Source of the DNA: Dehalococcoidia bacterium
GTDB lineage: Bacteria; Chloroflexota; Dehalococcoidia; GIF9; UBA5629
DNA length: 51,324 nucleotides
NCBI GenBank assembly: GCA_016930155.1
Contig: JAFGHL010000050.1
Coordinates: 1-51,324 of the forward strand
Direction: 5' to 3'
Notes under the pieces: generated by a model
The model's input: only the letters and a program-made list of their open reading frames with translations
What the model was told of the DNA's origin: nothing
Databases searched by the model: none
Translations under genes and position numbers: made by a program
Part shown: positions 17,705 to 25,280 of the stretch, in pieces
Layout: each line of letters opens with the position of its first letter
Position numbering within the stretch: the stretch's first letter is position 1

Positions 17705-17734
17705 TTGACATCAGAACATTTGTTCTACTATAAT
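17705..17734 (+). promoter_or_regulatory. Consensus sigma-70 promoter of the DUF6504-dnaE operon
   Basis: Perfect TTGACA (17705-17710), 18-base spacer, perfect TATAAT (17729-17734). Predicted start near 17741 with a leader of about 24 bases to the GTG. Such a strong promoter for a repair-type polymerase implies repression, consistent with the operator inside it. Confidence 0.75.
17713..17726. promoter_or_regulatory. Candidate LexA/SOS box inside the promoter spacer
   Basis: AGAACA-TT-TGTTCT: perfect 6-bp inverted arms that contain GAAC-N4-GTTC, the Gram-positive-type LexA (DinR) core. It sits between the -35 and -10, where a bound repressor would block polymerase. LexA of this organism is not in the window, so its specificity is assumed. 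Confidence 0.65.
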
Positions 17735-17764
17735 TCTTGCACGCCTCAAAAATGGGGGTGGCGC

Positions 17765-18016
17765 GTGGTGTCCAGACAGATTGATGAGCCGATCACCGTC
17801 CATATCAGCCGAGAGTCTGTTCCGACGGCCTTCATCTGGCGTCGGCGCCTTTACCGGGTAGTGGAGATTCTGTCCTGGTGGAGGGAAGCTGCGGAGTGGT
17901 GGAACGGTGAGCAGGTTCACATCCTCATCCGCGTCGCCGCCGAGCGGCGGGGCGTCGGCGTTTACGAGCTGCGCAAGAGCGACTCGATCTGGTTCCTGCA
18001 CCGCGTGCTCGACTGA
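17765..18016 (+). CDS. DUF6504-like small protein, first gene of the dnaE operon
   Basis: 83 aa, no signal. A compact Trp-rich domain: FIWRRRLYRVVEILSWWREA, then ..EQVHILIRVAAE, VYELRKSDSIWFLHRVLD. This resembles DUF6504, found beside DnaE2/ImuB genes in other phyla. Start is GTG 17765 or 17768; GGGGG at 17754-17758 suits either. It is 21 bases upstream of dnaE, under the same promoter and SOS-type operator. Function is unknown; the location points to DNA-damage tolerance. Confidence 0.7.
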   Translation: MVSRQIDEPITVHISRESVPTAFIWRRRLYRVVEILSWWREAAEWWNGEQVHILIRVAAERRGVGVYELRKSDSIWFLHRVLD

Positions 18017-18037
18017 ATAAGAGGGGGGGGCATTGAC

Positions 18038-21000
18038 GTGTCCTTCGTGCATCTGCATGTACATTCTTACTACAGCTTCCTGGACGGCGCCGCCGGCCCG
18101 GCTCAACTGGTAGAAAGGGCAAGCCACTTCGGCATGCCTGCGCTGGCGCTGACCGACCACAACCGCCTGACGGGCGCCGTCAGGTTCTACCAAAGCGCTA
18201 AAAAATCCGGCGTTAAGCCCATCATCGGGGCTGAGATAGACCTGGACGGTGGCTATCACCTCACACTGCTTTGCAGCGACAGGGCGGGCTATTCCAGCCT
18301 CTGCCGGCTGCTCACCGCCATGCATTGCGAGAGGCACGGGGATAAGCCGGCCGCCACACGCGACCTTCTGAACAGTCACCATGCCGGGCTTATCGCCCTC
18401 TCCGGCTGCGGGCTGGGCGAGGTGCCCTCGCTGCTGGCCGGCGGGCAAAAGCGCGCCGCCGCCCTGGCGGCGGGCTTCTACCGCGAGGTCTTCAGGGACG
18501 GCTTCTTCATCGAGCTGACCCGTTATCCCGCCAGGGAAGACGCGTCCCTGTGCCGCCTGCTCTATGACCTGGCCCGCGAGCACGGCATACCCGCGGTAGC
18601 CACCAACAATGTCCACTACCTCGGCATGCGCGACTACCGTATCCGGGAACTGCTCAACTCCATCGGGCATATCGTGCCCGCCTCACAGCTTCCCGGCCCG
18701 CGCACGGTGGAGCAGTATTTCAAATCGCCCGCCGAGATGGCGCGACTCTTCAAAGGCTTCCCCGGCGCCGTCGAGATGTCCCTTGAGATCGCCTCGCTCT
18801 GCAACCTCGATCTCGAGCTGGGCAGGCCGCGTTTCCCCGAGTTCAATTTACCTGCGGGTGAGACTGCCACCGGGATCCTGCGCCGGCTGGCTCACGAAGG
18901 TACGGTACGTAAATACGGCAGTCTGACGCCTGAGCTGTCCACCCGGCTGGAGATGGAACTCTCAACCATCGAGAAGCTCGGATTCTGCGGCTACTTCCTG
19001 ATTGTATGGGATATCGTGCGCTGGGCCCGGGAGCGCGGCATACGCTGCCAGGCCCGCGGCAGCGCAACAAATAGCCTGGTGGTCTACGCGCTGGATATCA
19101 GCATTGCCGATCCAGTCCATTACAACCTGCTCTTCGAACGCTTCATGCACCCGCTGCGCAACGAGCCGCCCGATATAGACCTGGATATAGACCGGAGGCG
19201 GCGGGACGAGGTGCGCGATTACGTCATCAGCAAATACGGGAAGGATAACGTTTCCTGCGTTGCCACCATCAATACCTATCTGGCGCGCGGCGCCATACGT
19301 GATGTCGGCAAGGCGCTGCAGATACCGCAGCCCGTTATCGAAGAGGCCTGCAAGGGCATACACTGGCTCCCCGCATCCAAACTGATGGAGAAGGCGAACA
19401 CGCTGCCTGAACTAAAGAGTAGCACCGTTTACAAAAGGCCCGAGCTCAAGGAATTCTTCAACCTGTGCGCCGCTATCGACGGCTTCCCCAGACACCTGTC
19501 GGTACACCTGGGCGGGTTTCTCATAGGCGAGGGGCGGCTCTCCGACCTCGTACCGCTGGAGCCTTCCAGCGGAGGGGACATCATCAGCCAGTACGATAAG
19601 GACGATATCGAGAGGCTGGGCCTGGTCAAGATGGACCTGCTGGCGCTGCCCACCATGACGGTTATCGAGCAGGCTGTGGGCAGCATCAGGGAGAACCGTA
19701 GCCTGGAGATAGCCATAGACAGCATACCGCGCGACGACCCTGCGGCCTTCGCCATGCTGCGCGAGGGCAAGACTATCGGAGTCTTCCAGCTCGAGTCGCC
19801 GGCGCAGAGGGAAATGGCGGGACGCCTGCTGCCGCGTACCTTCGATGACATCATCGTCTCGCTCTCCCTGGTGCGTCCGGGGCCGCTCAAGTGCAGCATG
19901 GACAAGGTCTACCTGGCCCGCCGCCACGGGCAAGAGCCGGTGAGCTACCCTCACCCCTGCCTGGAAAACGCCCTGGAAGAGACGCTGGGCGTGATACTCT
20001 ACCAGGAACAGGTGCTTCGCGTTGCGCACGACCTGGCAGGCCTTAGCTACGCCGAGGCTGACGGGTTCCGCCGCGCCATGACCCACGACCGCACATATGA
20101 AGAGATGGAGAAGATGCGCCTCTCCTTCATCCACAGCGCCATGCGGAGGGGTATCAAGCGCAGCATCGCGGAGGAGGTCTTTGAGCATCTCGCCGCTTTC
20201 GCCGCCTACGGCTTCTGCAAGGCGCATGCCGCAGCATATGCCGTGCTCTCCTATCAGACACTCTGGCTGAAATGTCATTACCCGGCCGAGTTCTTCGCCG
20301 CCATACTTTCCAACCAGCCTATGGGCTACTATCCGCCGCGCGTGCTGGCCGCCGAGGCCCGCCGCTGCGGAGTTACCGTCCTGCCGCCTGACGTGAATAA
20401 ATCTTCCGACCTTTACACGGTGGAAGGCGACTCGATATACGTCAGCCTGTGCCAGGTTAAGGGCATAAGCAGCGAAGCGGTGCGCTCCGTCATCAGACAA
20501 AGGAGCATGAGGCGCTTCACCTCCCTACGCGACTTCGCCTTGCGCGTGGAGACCGGCCGACCCATGATGGAGAACCTGGTTAAAGTGGGCGCGCTCGATG
20601 CATTCGGCAGCCGGGAAGAAATGCTGGCGGAGATACCCGGCCTTCTACAACTCAAACGCAGGAAAACTTTAGGGGCGGACCTTCATGTCCGCCCGGAGAC
20701 TTCACCCTGTCATTGCGAGCCCGAAGGGCGTGGCAATCTGTCCATGGCGAGCAGATTGCTTCGTCACTGCTTTCCTCGCAATGACATTTCTGTACATACC
20801 GATCCAGACATCCAGGAACGTCTGCTAGCCGAGCGCGAGCTTCTCTCGCTCGACCTCTCCGCCCATCCGCTGGACTTCTGCAACCTGGGCGAGGGTTTCA
20901 CCCGCATCAGCGACCTGTCGTCCCTGCCCGCCGGGCAGGCCGTGAAAATCGCAGGATCGGTCATCCGCTATCAGACCCCACCTACACGCACCGGCAGGCG

Positions 21001-21202
21001 CGTGGTCTACATCATACTGGAGGACGGCAGCGGCGTGGCCGATGTTACGGTATTCAGCGACGTGCAGGAGAGATGCGGCAGGGTGCTCTTCCGCTGCGGA
21101 TGGATGGAGGTGCGGGGTAAGATCCAGCGCAGGGGTCCGCAGTCGCTCTCAATCATTGCCACCGAAATAGGGCCGCTAAGATCGATTGCTAAAATAGAAT
21201 GA
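18038..21202 (+). CDS. dnaE: C-family DNA polymerase III alpha subunit, short (repair/error-prone-like) form
   Basis: 1054 aa. In order: PHP domain with HLHVHSYYSFLDG at residues 5-17; palm with the catalytic carboxylates PPDIDLDID near 380; fingers, with FAAYGFCKAHAAAYA near 730; helix-hairpin-helix region; and an OB fold (VTVFSDV..) near 1010. It is shorter than replicative DnaE1 (about 1150 or more), and the DUF6504 partner and SOS-type box fit a DnaE2/ImuC-like translesion role. No imuA or imuB is in the window. GTG 18038 has GAGGGGGGGG seven bases upstream. Residues about 879-917 are translated from an inserted repeat (see 20671-20785), in a linker before the OB fold. Without a sequence comparison I cannot exclude a second replicative enzyme. 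Confidence 0.9.
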   Translation: MSFVHLHVHSYYSFLDGAAGPAQLVERASHFGMPALALTDHNRLTGAVRFYQSAKKSGVKPIIGAEIDLDGGYHLTLLCSDRAGYSSLCRLLTAMHCERHGDKPAATRDLLNSHHAGLIALSGCGLGEVPSLLAGGQKRAAALAAGFYREVFRDGFFIELTRYPAREDASLCRLLYDLAREHGIPAVATNNVHYLGMRDYRIRELLNSIGHIVPASQLPGPRTVEQYFKSPAEMARLFKGFPGAVEMSLEIASLCNLDLELGRPRFPEFNLPAGETATGILRRLAHEGTVRKYGSLTPELSTRLEMELSTIEKLGFCGYFLIVWDIVRWARERGIRCQARGSATNSLVVYALDISIADPVHYNLLFERFMHPLRNEPPDIDLDIDRRRRDEVRDYVISKYGKDNVSCVATINTYLARGAIRDVGKALQIPQPVIEEACKGIHWLPASKLMEKANTLPELKSSTVYKRPELKEFFNLCAAIDGFPRHLSVHLGGFLIGEGRLSDLVPLEPSSGGDIISQYDKDDIERLGLVKMDLLALPTMTVIEQAVGSIRENRSLEIAIDSIPRDDPAAFAMLREGKTIGVFQLESPAQREMAGRLLPRTFDDIIVSLSLVRPGPLKCSMDKVYLARRHGQEPVSYPHPCLENALEETLGVILYQEQVLRVAHDLAGLSYAEADGFRRAMTHDRTYEEMEKMRLSFIHSAMRRGIKRSIAEEVFEHLAAFAAYGFCKAHAAAYAVLSYQTLWLKCHYPAEFFAAILSNQPMGYYPPRVLAAEARRCGVTVLPPDVNKSSDLYTVEGDSIYVSLCQVKGISSEAVRSVIRQRSMRRFTSLRDFALRVETGRPMMENLVKVGALDAFGSREEMLAEIPGLLQLKRRKTLGADLHVRPETSPCHCEPEGRGNLSMASRLLRHCFPRNDISVHTDPDIQERLLAERELLSLDLSAHPLDFCNLGEGFTRISDLSSLPAGQAVKIAGSVIRYQTPPTRTGRRVVYIILEDGSGVADVTVFSDVQERCGRVLFRCGWMEVRGKIQRRGPQSLSIIATEIGPLRSIAKIE
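20671..20785. repeat. Compound palindromic repeat inserted in frame within dnaE
   Basis: First a short palindrome of the GGGGCGGAC...GTCCGCCC family (20671-20694). Then a 77-base element (20709-20785) with perfect 11-bp terminal inverted repeats GTCATTGCGAG / CTCGCAATGAC and an inner pair GCAATCTG / CAGATTGC. The whole insert adds about 39 codons without stop or frameshift and encodes residues rich in Cys, His and Arg unlike the surrounding DnaE. A fragment CATTGCGAGC recurs at about 30293-30304. Confidence 0.85.
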
Positions 21203-21251
21203 TTCAATCCAGGTCGGGAAAGTTTGCTTCCAAACATGATAAACTCATAAC

Positions 21252-22046
21252 ATGCACAAATGGGACGCCCATGATTACCAGAAAAGCTCCGAAGCCCAGC
21301 TCAAACTGGGACGCGAACTTATCTCCAAGCTCGCACTCAATGGCAGCGAGAGTGTGCTGGATATAGGCTGCGGCGACGGCAAGGTCACAGCCGAAATCGC
21401 AGCGCGCCTGCCGCACGGTTCCGTAACCGGCATTGATAGCTCACAGGAAATGATAGGGCTGGCCTGCCGAACCTTCCCCCGGCATGAATTCCCCAACCTG
21501 CGCTTCATCCATAAGGACGCCTGTCAACTTGATTTCCATCATGAATATGAAATCGCCTTCTCCAATGCCGTACTTCATTGGGTGAGAGACCACCGCTCCG
21601 TCCTGAAAGGCATATATATGGGATTGAAAACTCAGGGCCGGCTCCTGCTCCAGATGGGCGGGCGGGGCAATGTTGCCGATATGACCAGGGTGGTTCTCGA
21701 TATTACGACCAGGCCTGACTGGTCCCCCTACTTCAAAGGCTTTACTCCGCCGTACAGCTTCTTCGGGACGGAAGAATACAATCAATGGCTGCCGGAAGCC
21801 GGCTTCAGACCACTGCGGATAGAGCTTATCGCCAGGGATATGGCACAGCACGGCAAAGAGGGACTGACAGGCTGGTTTCGCACAACGTGGCATCCTTTTA
21901 TACACAGGGTACCCCGGGCAATGCAACAGGACTTCATCGATGTAGTTGCGGATGAATATCTGCGGCGCTACCCTCCCGATGATTCTAATATAGTGCACAT
22001 AGCCGCAGTAAGGCTTGAAGTTGAGGCCGTCAAGGACAACGTTTAG
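21252..22046 (+). CDS. Class I SAM-dependent methyltransferase (Tam-like)
   Basis: 264 aa, the size of trans-aconitate 2-methyltransferase-like enzymes. Motif I VLDIGCGDGKVT (about 35-46) binds SAM, GIDSSQEMI (about 60-68) is the acidic motif II, and FSNAVLHWV (about 98-106) is the post-II motif typical of small-molecule methyltransferases. The substrate is unknown. No Shine-Dalgarno; TGA-TAAACT ends six bases before the ATG, so the mRNA may be leaderless. The minus-strand terminator 22064-22102 lies just past its stop. Confidence 0.85.
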   Translation: MHKWDAHDYQKSSEAQLKLGRELISKLALNGSESVLDIGCGDGKVTAEIAARLPHGSVTGIDSSQEMIGLACRTFPRHEFPNLRFIHKDACQLDFHHEYEIAFSNAVLHWVRDHRSVLKGIYMGLKTQGRLLLQMGGRGNVADMTRVVLDITTRPDWSPYFKGFTPPYSFFGTEEYNQWLPEAGFRPLRIELIARDMAQHGKEGLTGWFRTTWHPFIHRVPRAMQQDFIDVVADEYLRRYPPDDSNIVHIAAVRLEVEAVKDNV

Positions 22047-22063
22047 CAGTCGGAGCCGTCAAT

Positions 22064-22102
22064 AAAAAAAGCAGGGGACGCCTGAGTGCCGGCGCCCCCC
22101 GC
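22064..22102 (-). terminator. Rho-independent terminator of the 42-aa membrane protein gene
   Basis: On the minus strand GCGGGGGGCGCC pairs with GGCGTCCCCTGC (12 bp with two G-U pairs, 8-base loop), followed by TTTTTTT. It lies 23 bases past the small gene's stop. Confidence 0.85.
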
Positions 22103-22124
22103 ATTTGGGAGGAGAACCGCTAAA

Positions 22125-22253
22125 TTAAATCATGCGGGTTACTATCACTACCGCACTGATGATCAACATCCCGCATAGTATCATTGACCAGAATAGAGCC
22201 TGCGCTTTCCAATCCGCTCTGACTGTTCCCACTATCGATTTGATTTCGCTCAT
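22125..22253 (-). CDS. Small single-pass membrane protein, 42 aa
   Basis: Begins MSEIKSIVGTVRADWKAQAL and continues with one hydrophobic helix (about residues 20-42, FWSMILCGMLIISAVVIVTR). Support is strong for its size: a GGAGAGAGGG ribosome site just before the ATG, a promoter 40 bases upstream and a terminator right after. No family recognised. The short basic/polar N-terminus and C-terminal helix suggest a tail-anchored protein, perhaps modulating a larger membrane complex. Confidence 0.75.
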   Translation of the reverse strand: MSEIKSIVGTVRADWKAQALFWSMILCGMLIISAVVIVTRMI

Positions 22254-22290
22254 TCCCTCTCTCCTGGCCTTATTTTCCCTCGACTTGCTA

Positions 22291-22319
22291 ATTTTATGAT
22301 GAAGATCCTGCTAAAACAA
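22291..22319 (-). promoter_or_regulatory. Predicted promoter of the 42-aa membrane protein gene
   Basis: Minus strand TTGTTT (22314-22319), 17 bases, TAAAAT (22291-22296). Nothing else is seen between here and the terminator at 22453. Confidence 0.5.
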
Positions 22320-22452
22320 TAGCGTATCGGTACTGGTTTGTCTGTGACCTTAGTACTATATGCTCCCACGACCTAATTATGCCGCACCGCCTGCCGCCGT
22401 CACAGGGTAACAAGTACGATATTGCCGGCCTGCACGGTATGATTCGACATAA

Positions 22453-22490
22453 TAAAAGAGTAGTAGCCCGGGCGGATGACGGGCTACTAC
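22453..22490 (-). terminator. Rho-independent terminator of the BACON-like lipoprotein gene
   Basis: Minus strand 11-bp perfect stem GTAGTAGCCCG / CGGGCTACTAC with a 9-base loop, followed by TCTTTTATT. It is 63 bases past the stop of the gene at 22554. Confidence 0.85.
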
Positions 22491-22553
22491 CAATGGACGA
22501 CCCTGAAGCATGTGCGGGAACGCCAATTCCCGCATCGAGGTGCTACGCCTGAC

Positions 22554-23303
22554 CTACGGCTTATACCAGGTGTAGCTCAGCCTGACCGTATCTTTCTGGT
22601 AGTTGGGGATATAGCGGTTGTACATGATTGTTTCACCGGGCGGTACCACGGCGGCGATCTTGACGCTGTTGCCGGTGGCATTGGCCACGATTTTAACATC
22701 TGACATGTACCACCACCTGTCCGAGTTGGTCACACTTCCGTTGACTATCATTGCGCTGACAGTCGCATATTTATAGAAATCCGTCTGGTTGACCCAGACC
22801 ACGGCAGAATCTGCAGGGGGGACTGAGGACGGTGGAGGGACTGAAACTACCTGTGCAGGAATATTGGCGCCTGGCAGGATCGTAAGGTAGACCGGCACAT
22901 AAATCGGGCTGTTGGCTGCGCCGTCTGCGGTGATCGTGATGATGCCGGTATATTGTCCCGAAGCCATGCCGGTTGCATCTACATTTACACTGGCGTCGGT
23001 TGTTTGAGCGGTTGCGGCCCCGGGTACCTGCAGCAGATTTATCCAGCCCACGTTATCGCTCATTGACAGATTGAGTATGCCTTCACCCTGACCGACGACC
23101 GATAGTACCTGGTCAAGGGACGGCCCCTGGCCCTGCCCAATGGTGAACTCCAGTTTGTCCGGGCTGACCACCATTATGCACGATAACGATGCCGCGGGCG
23201 CGTCTGGCTGCTGGACAGCCGGGATACAACCCATAGCTGATATTATGAAGGCCACAACTAATAACACCACTGGAACAAGAAAGCCATTTTTGTTCGCGGC
23301 CAT
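22554..23303 (-). CDS. Lipoprotein with BACON/Ig-like domain
   Basis: 249 aa from ATG 23303, chosen because AGGAGG lies five bases upstream; the open frame runs 102 codons further upstream without meaning. The signal sequence ends ISAMGC, a loose lipobox. Residues about 50-150 form a BACON-like beta-sandwich (LEFTIGQGQGPSLDQVLSV ... WINLL ... VNVDATGMASGQYTGIITIT ... VPVYLTI). A Pro-rich linker (VPPPSSVPP) leads to a second beta-rich domain with WWYMSDVKIVANATG near 210. Probably a surface adhesion or carbohydrate-related lipoprotein. It is divergent from the lipoprotein pair at 23515. Confidence 0.78.
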   Translation of the reverse strand: MAANKNGFLVPVVLLVVAFIISAMGCIPAVQQPDAPAASLSCIMVVSPDKLEFTIGQGQGPSLDQVLSVVGQGEGILNLSMSDNVGWINLLQVPGAATAQTTDASVNVDATGMASGQYTGIITITADGAANSPIYVPVYLTILPGANIPAQVVSVPPPSSVPPADSAVVWVNQTDFYKYATVSAMIVNGSVTNSDRWWYMSDVKIVANATGNSVKIAAVVPPGETIMYNRYIPNYQKDTVRLSYTWYKP

Positions 23304-23448
23304 TGCTTCCTCCTTAACCGTTATATTCGCATCAACCGCATTATATAACATGCCAACCCATTTTCCCATCGCCTCCGTCAATTCAATAGTCACGATATCC
23401 CGGCTCCAGCGGTTTGAATATACCTGATTCAGGTCAGGCCTTCCAACT

Positions 23449-23477
23449 TTGACAATATGTACTACCGTATTTATGCT
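23449..23477 (+). promoter_or_regulatory. Predicted promoter of the paired lipoproteins
   Basis: TTGACA (23449-23454), 17 bases, TATGCT (23472-23477). The predicted start near 23484 leaves a 30-base leader before ATG 23515. Confidence 0.55.
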
Positions 23478-23514
23478 ATTATCAGAAAATACGTCTTGCA
23501 ATGTCTTCTGTGCA

Positions 23515-24387
23515 ATGAAATATATCGACACGACAACCAGATTGCTCCCGCTGCTTCTGCTGATATTTGCTGCGTCGTGCGTCTCCAAAGAATATCCCGT
23601 AACCGACACCGTTACGGAGACCCGGTACAGGACCGAGTATGTAACAGAAGTCTACACGGAAAACGAGACCACGATTGATACCGTCACAAATAGCTATGAG
23701 CTTCCGCTTTACTATAGCTGGTACTCGCAGAACATCGCCTTCAACGGCCAGACCAACTTCTGGTACCTTGCCTATGATATTCCCCAATGGCCGGTATATG
23801 ATAACCTGCGGCTGACGATCTCGATCTGGAAGCAGTTTCAGTATGAGTCCGCCTCCATACGCATACTCGACATGACCGGAAGCGATCACCTGACCACACC
23901 TGCTCCCGCCACATACGGAGATACTGATGTGGGACAGGTCGAATGGACCTGGATAACACCCAGTACCACTGCAACCGCCAGCGCTTCATCCAGTTCGTCT
24001 TCCGGCACCGCAGAGAATCCATCCGAAGAATCGAGTGTCACTACCACCGGCGGCGCTGCGACAACCTGGCTGGATAAGGCCAATGTCCAGATTAATGAGG
24101 CCAAATTTTTAGGCGGCAGGACCAATCTCTGGTCCAGGCCTGAGGACCCTCAGGTCTTCGAATTGGACGCCAGCAAGGCGCAGAAGATCGGCGTTATAAT
24201 CTGCGGACCCCAGAATCAGTGGAACGCCCGGGTCACTGTGAAAGGCGCCTTTACCCGTAATATTGTTTCGTATAAAACGGTCAGCGGGGAGCGCCAGGTG
24301 GCGAAACAGGTACCCTATGAGGTACAGAAACAGCAGACTATTTATCAGGTCAGGCAGGTACCGTTCTGGGAAGCTTTTTCACATTGA
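23515..24387 (+). CDS. Lipoprotein of unrecognised family, paralogue A
   Basis: 290 aa from ATG 23515. The signal peptide ends FAASC (lipobox). A repetitive stretch VTDTVTETRYRTEYVTEVYT follows the Cys, then an aromatic-rich beta domain (LPLYYSWYSQNIAF.., FWYLAYDIPQ, SIWKQFQYESASIRILDM). Next come a Ser/Thr-rich linker, a second segment with WLDKANVQINEAKFLGGRTNLW, and a tail VPYEVQKQQTIYQVRQVPFW. The next gene has the same plan without the Ser/Thr linker. Shine-Dalgarno is weak. The polymorphic Tyr/Thr motif suggests an envelope-exposed beta structure; no function is known to me. Confidence 0.75.
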   Translation: MKYIDTTTRLLPLLLLIFAASCVSKEYPVTDTVTETRYRTEYVTEVYTENETTIDTVTNSYELPLYYSWYSQNIAFNGQTNFWYLAYDIPQWPVYDNLRLTISIWKQFQYESASIRILDMTGSDHLTTPAPATYGDTDVGQVEWTWITPSTTATASASSSSSSGTAENPSEESSVTTTGGAATTWLDKANVQINEAKFLGGRTNLWSRPEDPQVFELDASKAQKIGVIICGPQNQWNARVTVKGAFTRNIVSYKTVSGERQVAKQVPYEVQKQQTIYQVRQVPFWEAFSH

Positions 24388-25256
24388 TGAACTATTTGTC
24401 CTGTTTTTTTAATTGTTTTATCCGCTGCCTGCGCCCCGCAATGCGGTGCAATGCAGCGGGCTCAGTCAGGGCGCTCTCGTTATTGATTCTGACGGTTCTG
24501 CTCATTCCCTCTCTTTCCTGTGTCCCCGTGCAATACCCTCAAAAAGAGACTTACAATGAAACGGTGACCGTAACCGAAAACCGCACCGAGCTGGTCAGCG
24601 AAACCTATCCTGTAACCCGTATTGTAAGCGGCCGGGAGCAGCTTACGCCCTATATCCTGTGGAGCAGTCCCGCCGTAAAGTTCAGGGGCACGTCATTCGT
24701 ATGGTACTACGGTTACAGGCTTCCCGGCGCACAGATGCATGATATCGAGAGGATCAGAATCTCGCTCTACAAGCAGTACTATTACGAAAACGTTGCCATC
24801 AGCGTTTTCGATATGGGCCCCCGCGGGCAGTTGCTGCAGCCGCCGCTGATCTCCTCTGCGGACCCTGTATATACCTCTACGGTACAGTGGGATTGGTTTA
24901 CATACGATACAGAAACGGATGTAATGGAAAAATGGCTTAACTCAGCCAACATCAAGTTCAATTTCGCCCGCTACCTCGGAGGGCAGGCCGATCTCTGGAT
25001 GAACCGCTGGCAGCCCTATGACATCGAATTCGATACGCGGGGCGCACGGGATATAGCAGTTCTATTCTCAGGACCCACCACCTCGCAGAACGTCAGGTTC
25101 AGCGCATCTCTGTTGTGGTACGATCAGGTCACGGAAAACGTGACCAGTGTGGTCGAGAAGTCGGTCCCCTGCCGGGTGGAGCATCTCGTACAGCGTGAGA
25201 GGAGTGTGAATAAAACCGTGCTGGTTCCATTCTGGCAGGCGCCCCCCTTTAAGTAG
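24387..25256 (+). CDS. Lipoprotein of unrecognised family, paralogue B
   Basis: 289 aa. Its ATG (24387) overlaps the TGA of paralogue A (TGATG), so translation is probably coupled; an internal ATG at 24441 would give a cleaner signal peptide. Lipobox PSLSC. It keeps the pattern of A: ETVTVTENRTELVSETYPVTR, then YILWSSPAVKFRGTSFVWYYGYRLP, ISLYKQYYYENVAISVFDM, WLNSANIKFNFARYLGGQADLW, and tail RVEHLVQRERSVNKTVLVPFW. The conserved YLGGxxxLW core and the VPFW terminus define the family in this window. Likely product of tandem duplication. Confidence 0.75.
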   Translation: MNYLSCFFNCFIRCLRPAMRCNAAGSVRALSLLILTVLLIPSLSCVPVQYPQKETYNETVTVTENRTELVSETYPVTRIVSGREQLTPYILWSSPAVKFRGTSFVWYYGYRLPGAQMHDIERIRISLYKQYYYENVAISVFDMGPRGQLLQPPLISSADPVYTSTVQWDWFTYDTETDVMEKWLNSANIKFNFARYLGGQADLWMNRWQPYDIEFDTRGARDIAVLFSGPTTSQNVRFSASLLWYDQVTENVTSVVEKSVPCRVEHLVQRERSVNKTVLVPFWQAPPFK

Positions 25257-25280
25257 ACCGGGGACCGGTTGCGGCAGGCT

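Noticed and set aside
17711-18670. 319-codon minus-strand frame across the dnaE start
   Set aside because: Spans the promoter and SOS box and has no domain or start signal.
19412-20500. 362-codon minus-strand frame inside dnaE
   Set aside because: It mirrors the polymerase gene; no recognisable protein domain.
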